Below, one piece after another: positions 12,116 through 26,117 of a stretch of DNA of 64,000 bases (positions are counted from its first letter, which is position 1; each line of letters starts with the position of its first letter). Source of the DNA: Chrysemys picta bellii (Eukaryota > Chordata > Testudines > Emydidae); assembly GCF_011386835.1 (NCBI RefSeq), contig NC_088795.1, forward strand, positions 18,112,941-18,176,940, written 5' to 3'. A program made the translations under genes and the position numbers. The notes beneath the pieces were generated by a model. That model saw nothing but the letters and a program-made list of their open reading frames with translations, was not told the origin of the DNA and did no database searches.

Positions 12116-12934
12116 TGTCAAGGCTGCTTCCCCACTTTGAACTTTAGGGTACAAATGTGGGGGCCTGCATGAAGACTTCTAAGCTTAACTACCAGCTTAG
12201 GTCTGGTTTGCTGCCACCATCCCAAAGCTAATTCCCTTCCCTGGGTAGCCGTGAGAGACTTTCACCAATTCCCTGGTGAATACAGATCCAAACCCCTTGG
12301 ATCTTAAAACAAGGAGAAATTAACCATCCCCCCTTCTTTCTCCCACCAACTCCTGGTGGATCAAGATCCAACCCCCTTGGATCTAAAAACAAGGAAAAAT
12401 CAATCAGGTTCTTAAAAAGAAGGCTTTTAATTAAAGAAAAAGGTAAAAATCCTCTCTGTAAAATCAGGATGGAAAAATAACTTTACAGGGTAATCAAACT
12501 TAAAGAGCTCAGAGGACCCCCCTCTAGCCTTAGGTTCAAAGTACAGCAAACAGAGATAAACACTCTAGTAAAAGGTACATTTACAAGTTGAGAAAACAAA
12601 GATAAACTAACACGCCTTGCCTGGCTGTTTACTTACAAGTATGAAATATGAGAGACTTGTTCAGAAAGATTTGGAGAACCTGGATTGATGTCTGGTCCCC
12701 CTCAGTCCCAAGAGCGAACAATTTCCCAAAACAAAGAGCACAAACAAAAGCCTTCCCACTACCAAGATTTGAAAGTATCTTGTCCCCTTATTGGTCCTTT
12801 GGGTCAGATGCCAGCCAGGTTACCTGAGCTTCTTAACCCTTTACAGGGAAAAGGATTTTGGAGTCTCTGGCCAGGAGGGATTTTATAGTACTGTACACAG
12901 GACAGCTGTTACCCTTCCCTTTATAGTTATGACA
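12116..12934 (-). repeat. Solo LTR (family also at 30795 and 56594)
   Basis: An 819-bp element begins TGTCAAGG and ends TTATGACA and is flanked by a perfect 5-bp duplication GGGCA (12111-12115 and 12935-12939). The TG...CA ends and 5-bp duplication fit an endogenous retrovirus LTR left by recombination. It is the reverse complement of the other two copies in the window. Transcriptional polarity was not established, so the strand given is relative to those copies. Confidence 0.85.
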
Positions 12935-12978
12935 GGGCACTATCCAACTACGTGGTACAAACTAACAAGATCTACTGG

Positions 12979-13162
12979 GCCGACATTTTCAAAAGTGACT
13001 AGTGATTTTGGGTATCTCAGTTTTTGGATGACAGTTGAGACATCTTAAAGGTGCCAGATTTTCAAAGATGGGCCCTCAGAACTTTCTGAAAACACGTCTC
13101 AAACTAGATACCCAAAAATGTGAGTAATCCCAAAATCACTAGTCACTTTTGAAAATGTCGGC
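12979..13162. repeat. Palindromic MITE-like repeat, perfect 34-bp arms
   Basis: The 34 bases at 12979-13012, beginning GCCGACATTTTCAAAAGTGA, recur exactly as reverse complement at 13129-13162, around a loop of about 116 bp. The sequence 'agtgactagtgattttggg' also appears in decayed form near 14080-14150. No clear target duplication was seen. Confidence 0.75.
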
Positions 13163-13558
13163 AATTGATGTTTTTATCAGTGATTAAGAGTATTCAAAAA
13201 TAAGGCAGCAAGGGACCAAGAGAAAAACAGCAATGTTCTCAACAACAAAAAATGTTCCTTCTCCATATCAAAATGGAGAGATGCACATTGATGGTATCCT
13301 TTGCTGAGCACTGATGTTAATTATTTTTGCATGTACCAGATGGTACTACCCCAGATGAAAGATCATAAAGCAGCACTGAACCTTGTAGTGTCTCTGAGCT
13401 AAAACTAGTAAATCCCAATCTCATTAATTATTTCTTAGAATCATGGGAGAGAGTGGGGAGGGGAGATATAGATGATAAAGGATTAGCATTAAGAGCTAGA
13501 TGTGATCTGAAAGAGGGAAACTATTTTGGTAATTAACTATAAGCTTCAAAACTAAGTA

Positions 13559-13961
13559 GAGCTGGTCAGGAATTTTCTTCTTAATCTTTTTTCAATAGAA
13601 AATGCTGATTCATCCAAACCAAAACAGTTTGCAGGAAAGGCTTGGTTTTGATGATTTTTCAACGAAAAACAAAACTGAAAAAAGTTTTCAAATTTTTGAA
13701 ATATTTTGTTTGCAAAATTTTAAATGAGAAATTCCAGTTTTGTTTTGACTTTTCACTTTGAAATGTAAGATAATTATATTTGTAGTAAAAATTAAAAAAT
13801 AGTTGAAATCGCAATGAAATTATGGAAACAAAATGGTTTCAATTGACCCAAACCAAGATTTTGATTTTTCATCCCAATTCAGGGCAGATTTCCCCCCACC
13901 CCCCCACCCCCAATATCTCAGAAGTGCTTACAGCATGAGAAAACCATTTCCTGCCCACCTC
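13559..13961. mobile_element. A/T-rich MITE with TA duplications (Tc1/mariner-like)
   Basis: Ends GAGCTGGTCAGGAAT and ATTTCCTGCCCACCTC are imperfect inverted repeats flanked by TA on both sides (13557-13558 and 13962-13963), as expected for Tc1/mariner. The interior is rich in TTTTCAA and AAAATT stretches. Related A/T-rich tracts lie at 29100-29915 and 43440-43760. Confidence 0.55.
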
Positions 13962-15524
13962 TAGAACCAAACATGCATAGCTGTCTCGTGGAATGCTCAG
14001 ATAGGGCTATAAGAAGGCTGGAAAATATAACTCATTTTGTGGATCAAAGTGTTGAGCACTCAGCCGCTGAAAATCAGGCCCCTTTGAGATGTCTCAAATA
14101 GAACACCCAAAAAGTTGCCCACAATCACTAGTCACTTTAGAAAATCTAAGCCCTATATGTACATATTCCAGCCGATTCTGTCAGTCTGTAATGACATTAC
14201 TATAGATAGTGCTGGATTTGAAGTCAACGGCAAAATTCCCGGGACTGGACTCCATGAATGTATTGAAATGAGTATCCCAAGATCCTCCATGTTTTACTCA
14301 GGCAGATTAAAAAAAAATTGAACATTACATTAATTTCCCCTCAAGAATGAACGAAGGGCCCTCCTACCCTAAAATTCTGGCAATAATGGTGCAATAGGAC
14401 ATGATAGGCAGTATATTTTATGGGGGATATTACTGCATGGATGGGGGGTGGAGGGGTGTTGAAGGGAACAAGGCTGAAGGCTAGGTAATCTGAGCACCTG
14501 AACAGTGGCTGAAGTGGACATCTGACACAGCCTGACAAAGGCAATATGTTTCAGGGGGAATAGTCTGCTGCTAATGTTGTGTAGCTTTTTATCCTTGCAT
14601 CCATCTCTGAAGTGACCAGTAACAGAGCTGGTCAACATTTTTAACTGAAAAAACAGCCTTTTCAAAGAATGAACTTTCAGTTTCAGTGTGGTTAAGGTCA
14701 ATAATGGTACAAGCTGGAAGTAGCCCTCATAAGCATCCAATGTAACAGACATTCAGCCTGCTCAAACGAGCTCTGCTTTATCCCGATAGGGTAATGCCCA
14801 TAGACATCATAATACATTTGTTGTTGGTGGTTTCCAGCCTTGGGGTTGCATAGCTATAGTTTTCATTGCAATACTGGGTGAGGTTCAAAGAGAAAATGCT
14901 GACGACATGTAGCAGGTTTTAGCCTCAACACCTTGTTCGTTCGATCTTTCATTACAACTGCATAAATAACTTTCACTCATTCTCATACACATAAGATCAA
15001 ATCATGAAATCGGCTGCACGCAGGCAGACTCCTGCACCCACACAGAAACCCGTGGACTTTAATGGGGTTTTGTGTGGGTGCAAAGTCTACAGATCTGATT
15101 GTAGGAGTGGGGCTTTAAATTTCAGTACCTCAACAGGGAGATGTGTATTTACTCATGTCAAACACACTGGAATCTGACAAGAAGTTTCCTACATACATAT
15201 TGTTATATTTGGCTTTGAGGGCAGAGACTGCAATTGCATGTATAGAATTGTATTTAGCTTTCTCTGTGTGTGTCAGGCACGTACACAGGTTATGACCAAG
15301 GACCACAGATAGTGTAAACTAGTGCAGTTCCATCAAGTCAGTGGAGGCAGACTGATTTATACTAGCTGAGGTTCTGGTCCAATATATATCCATAAATATC
15401 AGTGTGTATAGATGTTGATATTCCCCTACTACTTTCAACTTTCACTCCATCTTAATACACGTATTAGTAATGCAGGGTACAGTACATTAGTAATAATACT
15501 ACTTAGCTGTTATATAGCGCTTTT

Positions 15525-15645
15525 CATCAGTATTTCTCTTAATAAAGGAGGTGAGTATCATTACTGTGGCACAGGGAGGTGAAGTGACTTGCCCAAGGAC
15601 ACACAGCAGGCTCGTGGTAGAGCTGGGTGTTGCAATTTACCCCCA
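15525..15645 (+). repeat. MIR SINE copy
   Basis: Reads 'tgtggcacagggaggtgaag', then 'tgacttgcccaaggacacac', then 'agcaggctcgtggtagagct'. This matches the conserved MIR core and 3' region. Confidence 0.75.
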
Positions 15646-16573
15646 AGCCTTAACTCTGCCTTGGAATGATACAATGAAATAACCATATGATGATGATTAA
15701 GGCATTATAGTGTTTGTGGTTAAACTTATTTTTAAAGTCATTAGATTCCACCTATCACCACTTTTACAATGTCACTCCAGGGCAGAGTTAAGGCTGTTTG
15801 ATGCCCTAACTATACCTTTCCATCCTTAACATCTTTTAAGTGTCACCTGAACTCTGATTTTCCTGGGTTTGGGGGAAGATTTGTTGTACTTTTTATATTT
15901 AACAAATGGTTCCCTGCTTTAAGTGCAAAACTCAGCTCAGCTCGACTACGGAACTCTGAGTGGTGCTTCCATAATATACACAGCCACGTTGGCAAAGACA
16001 GACTCAGTAACAACAGTGGAGCACTAACTCAGTATTATCATTTTGATTCATTTGTCGACGTAGCTTCAGGAGAAAATACTTACGGTATCTCAGGCATAAC
16101 AAAAAGTTTTATTGACAAAAACAATGAAACATTTTTTCAAGCATTATAACCATCAAGTATTCCTCCCAACTACGTTGGTTAGAAGCTTCACCCTGTCAGA
16201 AGCAAGCTGTGAACTTCCATATTTTTACTAATGGAATTTTTTAAAAAAAACCCTCAGAAATAACATTTTGTCAAATGCAATGACCGATTACACAATGTTT
16301 CCATGCAGGATTTTATAGTAGCAATAAACAAAAAATATTATTCCATGCATCGAAAACACAGTCATACAGACTTAAGGCTAAGGTGTGATGATAAAAGAAG
16401 AGAATAAAATGGAAAGTATGAAGATCAAACATATCCAGCTTTGTTCTGTCTTTTTACAAATAGTTACAAAATAATACTAGCTTCATACTAGCAGCACCTC
16501 TTTAAAAGGTTTCAAATAATCAGCTTTAACAGCAACATCTACTGGATTTTACTCATGTTCCAATGACTTGTTA

Positions 16574-16822
<249 letters not shown>

Positions 16823-16855
16823 CTTATGTAAGGGGGACTTTTGGAACCAGGTTTC
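16823..16855 (-). CDS. TMEM150C: TMEM150C coding exon 4, 33-nt microexon (codons 46-55)
   Basis: The exon supplies the last base of R45, then KPGSKSPPYI, then two bases of S56. It is too short for ORF finding. It was located because the flanking exons leave exactly this segment missing from the TMEM150C family text ('KPGVKHAPYISIAG' in mammals). The acceptor 'gtcatttag' and donor AAG|GTAACT are both good, and the 33 nt keep the frame. Introns of 121 and 125 nt flank it. Confidence 0.88.
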
Positions 16856-16976
16856 CTAAATGACATAAAAACACAGGAGCCAGAATTAAAGATTTTGCTG
16901 TTTTGTGTCTCTAATAATATTTGTTAGAAGTTACTGATTTAAAAACAAAACAACAACCACCACCACCACCTCTTAC

Positions 16977-17030
16977 CGATCTGGCACGTTTAATGGAATA
17001 ATTTTGTTATCTTCCACAGCTATAAAATAT
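16977..17030 (-). CDS. TMEM150C: TMEM150C coding exon 3 (codons 28-44)
   Basis: This 54-nt exon completes V27 and encodes YFIAVEDNKIIPLNVPD, then two bases of R45. It matches the end of membrane segment 1 and the start of the first extracellular loop of TMEM150C. The acceptor 'cttttgacag' and donor CG|GTAAGA are strong. The next exon lies only 121 nt away. Confidence 0.93.
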
Positions 17031-18920
<1,890 letters not shown>

Positions 18921-19174
18921 CTAGGGTATGTGAAACTGAGAACCTGGTAATGCAGAATGATCACTATTGCTCCTGGCTCATGCAGAGTGATCCTGGTACT
19001 CCAAGAGAAACCCCCCTACAATTCAGGGAGAGCACTTGTGCAGTAAGGGACTATTCAATGCATGGAAGGGTCACAGACTCTGGCCCTGATGACCGTCAGC
19101 CCAGGAATGAAAAGCAGTCTATAATCCTTGTTAAAATATTAGTTACATTTCCCCAGACCCCCATAGGGTAGGTA

Positions 19175-19360
19175 TTATTTTCATTTTGCAAAAAGGAGAA
19201 ACTGAGGCACAGAAAAATCACATCGGAGGGAGATTTTCAAATAGGAATTTAGTAGCAGGCATTTTTTAAAGCCTCTCCCTGAGTGATCAGCCCAAGAATA
19301 CACTGCTGGGATAGAGCCCAACAGCACTAGCTCCCAGTTCTCTGCTCTAACCAGCAGGCC
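19175..19360 (+). repeat. MIR-like fragment
   Basis: Contains 'ttttcattttgcaaaaagga' followed by 'gaaactgaggcacagaaaaa', the MIR core. The 3' part is eroded. Confidence 0.55.
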
Positions 19361-19436
19361 ACACTCTCCCTTAAAAATGGCAACCTAGCTTCCCATCAAA
19401 ACATGCTTGTTACTAAAACCCACATGTGCTTTCTTA

Positions 19437-19721
19437 GGCCTTGGCTACACTTACCCGCTAGTTCGGCGGCTGGCAATCGAACTTCTGGGTTCGACTTATC
19501 GCGTCTAGTCTGGACGCGATAAGTCGAACCCGGAAGTGCTCGCCGTCGACTGCGGTACTCCAGCTCGGCGAGAGGAGTACCGCGGAGTCGACGGGGGAGC
19601 CTGCCTGCCGAGTGTGGACCAAGGTAAGTTCAAACTAAGGTACTTCGACTTCAGCTACATTATTCACGTAGCTGAAGTTGCGTACCTTAGTTCGAATTAG
19701 GGGGGTAGTGTAGACTAAGCC
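19437..19721. mobile_element. PIF/Harbinger MITE with TTA target duplications
   Basis: This 285-bp element begins GGCCTTGGCTACACTTACCC and ends, read from the other side, GGCTTAGTCTACACTACCCC. It is flanked by TTA on both sides (19434-19436 and 19722-19724), the Harbinger target duplication. Interior arms are palindromic, such as 'ttcgacttatcgcgtc' against 'gacgcgataagtcgaa' around 19490-19530. The ends resemble those of the complete Harbinger at 56976-62541 (GGCCTGGTCTACACTACGGG), so that family may mobilise it. Confidence 0.85.
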
Positions 19722-20175
19722 TTAGTGATGCCCACAGCTCAAATAAAGATTGCCAAGTCAGAGAACTTCCCCCAAATAATTCCTGGTGAGTGAGTGCTCT
19801 TTCTCCCCCGCTCCCTAGTTCTCATCCTCAGCTCACACACTGTGCGCAGCAACCAACTAATCTGAGCACTCGGCTGAATTCAAAGGTTCTGCGTTCAAGT
19901 GCTGCCATCCTGAATGTCGTTGAGACTAGGAATTGTTAAGAAACTGAATTCTTGACATTTAGATTTAAAGAAGCTATGTGTGAGTGCGCAGATTCTTGAT
20001 AAATTAAAACGGGCAGAACAGCTCAATTCCACAGGGAAACACTCTCCGGAGGAAAACATGCAAGATGAAGACTTGAAATAACAGGACAGGAATGGGGGCT
20101 TGCTATTGCTCCAATGTATGTCATTTAGAAATGCTAATATATGTCACAAGGCTCTTGAAATATGTACATACTCAT

Positions 20176-20193
20176 TCTGTGTGTGTGTGTGTA
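20176..20193. repeat. (TG)n microsatellite
   Basis: Short dinucleotide run. A longer one lies at 30065-30082. Confidence 0.8.
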
Positions 20194-22175
20194 GTTGTCT
20201 ATTACATGCACATTTCCTTCAAGCTTGAATAAAGACTAAGAGATGCAAATTGGAAAAAATAAGGCTAAAACATCAACTTTCCTTTCAGTAGGATACCAGC
20301 ACCTCTTTCACTCCCTCCTGTCTTCCCACCACTCACTCACTACCAGTTGTTGAATTGATATTTCTTTGGAAGACTGAGGATCACCCCGTATCTCAGTGAT
20401 GATCTGAGGCAGGTTTTAGGATCACTGATTTATTGGCTGAGTTTGCCATCAGCTTGATGGCATTTCTTTGTCTGTCATGTGATAACTTTTGAACATCAAA
20501 TCCAATCAATTCCAAAATCTCAGAGAATGTCATAGGCATCAATGGCCAGAACCATCTTGATTTGGGGGGAAAGCAGAAAACCAAAAGGGGGAAAATGGGG
20601 GACACATGGAGCCCCTGCTATCCGATTAGCAGAGGCACAGCTTCAAGAGAGGTTTGATCGATAGACAACTGACAACTAGCTGATGGCACCTATTAATGCC
20701 TTCCAGCATAACAATACCCCAGCTCATCTCTACTTATCCTCCCAATAGAGTTTACTATGTTGACATCCTGAATGACTTATCTCCCAGACTAACAGTGGGG
20801 AGGGGAAGAAGGCTTGGAGGGAATGCGGGTGTACACACAGCCCTGGGCATGGCAGAGAGAATGGGGGACCCTGGAATGGGGGTCAAAGATGCTGATGCAG
20901 GGAAGGTAAGAAAGGGGGCACACAGAGCCCCTGCCATGTGGGGGAGACTAGAGGACCCGGGAATTGGGGGCATACAGAACCCTTGGCAGGGAGGCTCTCA
21001 ACAGAAGAGGATGGGAAGGTGGCACACAGGCTGCTTGTGAGGGGGATGGGTGGAAGGCAAAGAGTCCCTGGTGCATGCCATAATCTCAGCCTACCTAAGC
21101 TATGAAGTATGCAACCCCCTCAGTTAGGGCTAGATTGTAATATTACGGTCTGCTTTGACTAAGGGGCAATGTGTAGCCACGCTGCTCCAGAACTAGCCTC
21201 AGGAGACATTACCATGATTCCTTCCTGGGTTCCCTTTGCTCCAGGGAGGAAATAACCCCATAACCCTAGCAAGTTACTTCCTCCTCAGCTGTGTCATGTG
21301 GGAGGCTGCTCTCCCTGTTGCACTGTGACCTGCAATGCAGGTAGCCTACAAAGGCAGTAAGGGGACTGCTTGCATCCCGTGACCCCCGTGTCACAGTCCT
21401 GCCCATAGCTGATGACAGGCAGTAACGAAGTAAAGACAGCATTGATGCTGCTGCTGTGATCTAGCCTGGCTCCATTCTCTATCCGCTCTCCGCAGCTGGC
21501 TCCTGTTCTGTTGTGTGTGAGGCAGAGACAGGGAGAGTCCATGGGAAGGGCGGCACTGCACTGTAAGATGTGTGGCAGCTTCGCACTCTCTGCTGAAGCT
21601 CAGCCCCCAATACTCTGCTCTGCCCTATGGGTATCCGGTATCCCATCTTTCACTCCCCAACCCAGCAGAAGCGGGGATCAATCAACCTCTGAGGAACAGG
21701 GTGAATATTTCACATAACTCTACCCCACTTCGCCCCAGCCCCAGCTGGTTAAGGAGCAGTGTGGACAGATGACTGGACAAAATATTACACTCCTCCACGG
21801 GCAAAAGGATAGGGATTGCATCATCACTCTTCAAGGCTGGAGGTGGATAGCAGCCAGTATCAGGCATGACTAGGACATAGAGGACCCACAAAGGTAGAAA
21901 ACAAAATGAGAACACCTGTAGATTCATTGGGCCCATCTGTACCATGAAACTAACCATGTTTATGCATAGTTGGGGGATCAACATGTTATAACAGGGTTTG
22001 GTGCTGTCTGCATGGATGACACCAAACTGCCCTGTAACAACAAAGTTAAAAACACAAACAACCCAGGCTTTAGCCCAGGGCTAGATGCTCTTTCACATAT
22101 TGTGACCACCCAGCGTTATAGCCGTCCACACAGGCAGCACTGAACCATGTTACAACATGGTTAGTCCCCAAGGAC

Positions 22176-22606
22176 CAGGGCCGGCTCTGGCTTTTTTGCC
22201 GCCCCAGGCAAAAAAGCCACCAGCCTCCGCCCCCCCCTGCGGGGGGGGAAGGGGAGAGCGGCCGGAGTCCCGGGGGGAGGGCGGCGAGCCCCGGTGGGGG
22301 CTCCGCTCTCCCCCCGGCGGCCGGGGGGAGGGTGGCCGGAGCCCTGGGAGGAGGGCGGCGAGCCCCGGCCGGGGCCCCGCTCTCCCCTCAGCGGCCAGAG
22401 CGCAGGGGGCAGGGCGGCGAGAGGGCGGCGAGCCCCAGCCAGGGCTCGCCGCTCTCCCCCCGGCGGCCGGGGGGAGGGCGCCAGGGGGGAGGGCGGCGAG
22501 CCCGGCCGTGGCCCCGCTCTCCCCGGGGGCTGGAGCGCCGCGCCGCCCCACTCCAGGTGCCGCCCCAAGCACAAGCTTGGTGGGCTGGTGCCTGGAGCCG
22601 GCCCTG
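22176..22606. mobile_element. GC-rich hAT MITE with internal tandem units
   Basis: Ends CAGGGCCGGCTC and GAGCCGGCCCTG are flanked by a perfect 8-bp duplication CCAAGGAC (22168-22175 and 22607-22614). The interior is about 330 bp of very GC-rich, loosely tandem 'gggcggcgagccccgg ... ccgctctccccc' units. Open frames of 95-158 codons on both strands come from this composition and are not genes. The MITE could be mistaken for a CpG island or promoter. Confidence 0.9.
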
Positions 22607-24109
22607 CCAAGGACATTAAACATCAGTATTTAAAAGCAATCAGTTTCATAGCATACCCAAGCCCCTTGCACACCAAGTAGAGAGAGTATTTAGGACTACT
22701 TTGGAACTGGAAGTAATCTGACACAGTTAAGAAAAGGAAACTTCTGCGTGACTTATCACAAAAATCTCGCTGCTAGAGAGATCTACTAGGGAGTTGAGGA
22801 GAGTCCCTAAGGAAGCAACGGAAACCCCAGTCTCAGGAAACACAAAACTATCTGGACAAAGCATTAGTAAATGTATAGTTGGGAAACGTACATGAGGATG
22901 GACTAGACATAGAACTTTTCCATCTGTAATTTTTATTGCTCCATTTCCACAAACACCACATGAAGAATTCTGTAGTGCAGTTCTAGCTCACAGCCTCTGC
23001 TGAAGCAAGCTGCAGATCTGTCTGGGACGCAGTTCTCTCATTTTTCCCCTCTGCAGCCCACAAGAAAAAGGCGACATCCAGGAGCATTAGTGGAAGTTGT
23101 CACTCCAGTATCTAGACACACTCACTCGTAGTGACAAGAGTCAGTCCCACTGTGCTGCTGGCTCACCTACAACAAAGCTCCGTCCATGCCAGCGTTTGAT
23201 GTATCAATGTGTACCAAAGGTTGGCTCAATGCTGCGAGACCATGGCAATGGATTTCCTCATTCCTTCCTCGCGGTTAGAAAGCAGGTGGATACATGCCAT
23301 GTCCTATCCACACACCCATCACTGCCAAGTCTCCTGTAACTACTGCTTACATTTCTTTACTCTGTTTGTTCCAAATGTTCCTTGTAACTAAGCCAGGAGA
23401 ATATAACCCTTATATGACAGAGGACGTCAGCGTTTTCTCATGTGTTTTCCTCCCTGAAACAATACTGCAAAGGAGCGAGGCCCCACTGATACAATAAATT
23501 AATAATAAAAATACTGTTGATTATTAATACCTTTTTTTAGCCTCTGGCATTTCTACAGTTCTTTTCACACAACGGAACTTTACAAGCTATTTTGACTTCA
23601 GACATTCTACAGATGAGGAAACTAAGGAAAGAAAAGTTCGTGTGATTTCCCCAAAGTCAGGCAGCATGTCACGAGCTGAAGTTCTTCAGCCCCTGTTCCA
23701 CCCACTAGACACCACAGGGAAGTGAAGAAAGATGATGTTCCCCGAGGAAGTTCTGCATCACTGCAGTTGGAAGGAACATTTGAAAAGGTGAACATGGCCT
23801 CCTGCTGCGGATCTTTTCCTTTTTGGGGACAAATAAAGGCCTGGTCCAATGTCCACTAAAGTCAGTGGAAAAACCTCCCTTGTCTTCATTGGAAGAGGCC
23901 CTCAGTAAACAGTGCTCAATTTAACATTCCCTATGCCAGGGGTAGGCAACCTAGGGCACGAGTGCCAAAGGCGGCATGTGAGCAGATTTTCAGTGGCACC
24001 CACACTGCCTGGGTCCTGGCCACCCGTCCGGGGGGCTCTGCATTTTTATTTAATATTAAATGAAGCTTCTTAAACATTTTAAAAATCTTATTTACTTTAC
24101 ATATTCTCA

Positions 24110-24362
24110 CACTTCTTATCAAACTGTCTGTACTGGGCTATCTTGATTATCACTTCAAAAGTTTTTTTCTCTTACTTAATTGGCCTCTCAGAGTTGGTAA
24201 GACAACTCCTACCTGTTCATGCTCTCTGTATGTGTGTATGTATATCTCCTCAATATATGTTCCACTCTATATGCATCCGAAGAAGTGGGCTGTAGCCCAC
24301 GAAAGCTTATGCTCTAATAAATTTGTTAGTCTCCAAGGTGCCACAAGTACTCCTGTTCTTTT
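24110..24362 (+). repeat. Dispersed turtle repeat inserted into the hAT composite
   Basis: Same family as 7845-8050 ('gtgggctgtagcccacgaaa', 'gtgccacaagtactcctgtt'). It interrupts the outer MITE, whose sequence resumes with 'aacaatagtttagttatata'. Confidence 0.7.
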
Positions 24363-24390
24363 AACAATAGTTTAGTTATATATTATAGAC

Positions 24391-24724
24391 CAGGGATCAG
24401 CAACCTTTGGCACGCGGCTTGCCAGGGTAAGCACCCTAGCGGGCCAGGCTGGTTTGTTTACCTGCTGCATCCGCAGGTTTGGCCGATCGCAGCTCCCACT
24501 GGCTGCAGTTCGCTGCTCCAGGCCATGGGGCCTGCAGGAAGTGGCGGCCAGCACATCCCTCGGCCCGCGCCGCTTCCCTCAGCCCCCATTGGCCCAGAGC
24601 GGCAATCCGCGGCCAATGGGAGCCGCAATCGGCCGAACCTGCAGACGCGGCAAGTAAACAAACCGGCCCAGCCTGCCAAGGTGCTTACCCTGTTGAGCCG
24701 TGTGCCAAAGGTTGCCAATCCCTG
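24391..24724. mobile_element. Inner GC-rich foldback MITE, second copy
   Basis: A 334-bp counterpart of 10082-10416 with ends CAGGGATCAGCAACC and GGTTGCCAATCCCTG. Flanking duplications at 24383-24390 and 24725-24732 are identical. Confidence 0.9.
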
Positions 24725-25639
24725 TTATAGACTTATAGAGAGAGACCTTCTAAAAACATTGAAATGTATTACTGGCACGCAAAACCTTAAATTAGAGTGA
24801 ATAAATGAAGACTCAGCACACCACTTCTGAAAGGTTGCTGACCCCTGCCCTATGCCGTACAGAGTTCAGCTCTGACTGGTTGTTAGTAGAAAATGACATT
24901 TGACATCATAACTAAAGAGATCAGATCGAAAGGGAGGATCCCACGGGGAAGCCAGATTTTGAGAAATAAAATAATTTTTCAGTTTCTGAAAAGATCAAGA
25001 GAGTAAACAATGTCAGGATTCCTCTAACAACATCCATTAGACTCGTATTGACGAAAACCAGCACTACTTAGACAGAACAGTCACCTGAAGCCAGGTTTTC
25101 AAAGAGCTCAGTATGTCAAGGGCTGGATTTATTTTTAACACAAAACGACACAGCCTGGCCACAAGCATCTCACTGGGAACAACTGGGTGCTGAGCTTTTG
25201 AAAATCTGGCCCTTGGTCCAATAAAATATTAGTGGCAGCACAACACTCAGTTCCTGTTTGTGGAGGGACCCAAGGCTGCTTGGGAAGCATGATTTGCTCC
25301 CGGCTGCTGAATTTCTAGTGCTTACCTTTGATACTAAACACCTAGTTTGGGGGGAATGAGTGGCTCAGGGGACTGGTAATGGGTAAATATATATCTGAAT
25401 TGGTAAAACAGGTGTGAGAGGTTCTAGGAGTGGCCTGAATTTCAGAGGAGCTGAGCACAAGCAGTTCCCACTTATATCAATGGAAATGGAGGTCAGTCAT
25501 CGCCTGTGAAAATCAGGCCAAAGAATAACGGGAGGCTCAGGAACTGACAAAAGGGGAAGCACAGATACAATATGAACGTGCAGCCAACATATGTTCTTTG
25601 AGGGCTACACAGTTTGGGCATTTTTTCAGTTGTTGGGTT

Positions 25640-25742
25640 TAGTGTGCGGTGCCGGGTGGGCTTGGGGCCCGTGTTATACCGGAGGTCAGACTACATGATC
25701 TGGTAGTTCTGCTTGGCCTTAAGCTATCTGATTCCTTGACTC
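25640..25742 (+). repeat. CR1/L3-like LINE 3' tail
   Basis: 'ggtcagactacatgatctgg', followed by 'tagttctgcttggccttaag', matches the terminal block seen at 3420-3465. Confidence 0.6.
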
Positions 25743-26117
25743 CAATTCTATATGCACTTAAAATATTGTTATTCCTGCCTTGTCTTACAGCTTGATCCTA
25801 CAAACACTACTAAATGTACCACTTATTGCCAGAAGTAGCCGCCTTGTCTTCAATAGAATTGTTCACTCTATTAAGTACTACACCCAGTATCACGTTTTTG
25901 CAGGATCGGACCCTTAGACTACAAACTTTTCAAGGCACATCTAGGAGCCTGTATAATTAATAAATTACAACAAACAGCAGAGCCTTTATCGCCAGGTTGC
26001 TACAGCAGAAGTGCCCAAAGGTTGTTGCCCTCAGATGGCTGGTCTGTGAAATCTCAACGGTCTTAGTCTAGTTCCAGCAAACAGGTATCCATACCAAAAC
26101 AGACACCAGCACCATAT

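Larger units (their letters stand above)
23937..24847 (-). mobile_element. Second copy of the nested hAT MITE composite, with an extra insertion
   Basis: This is the reverse complement of the 9957-10591 element, with a perfect 8-bp duplication CCCTATGC (23929-23936 and 24848-24855). It carries the inner MITE at 24391-24724 flanked by the same TTATAGAC duplication (reverse complement of GTCTATAA) as at the other locus. A dispersed turtle repeat has also inserted at about 24110-24362. Confidence 0.9.

Noticed and set aside
22150..22680. Several 95-158-codon frames on both strands
   Set aside because: They lie inside a GC-rich hAT MITE with tandem units and 8-bp target duplications.
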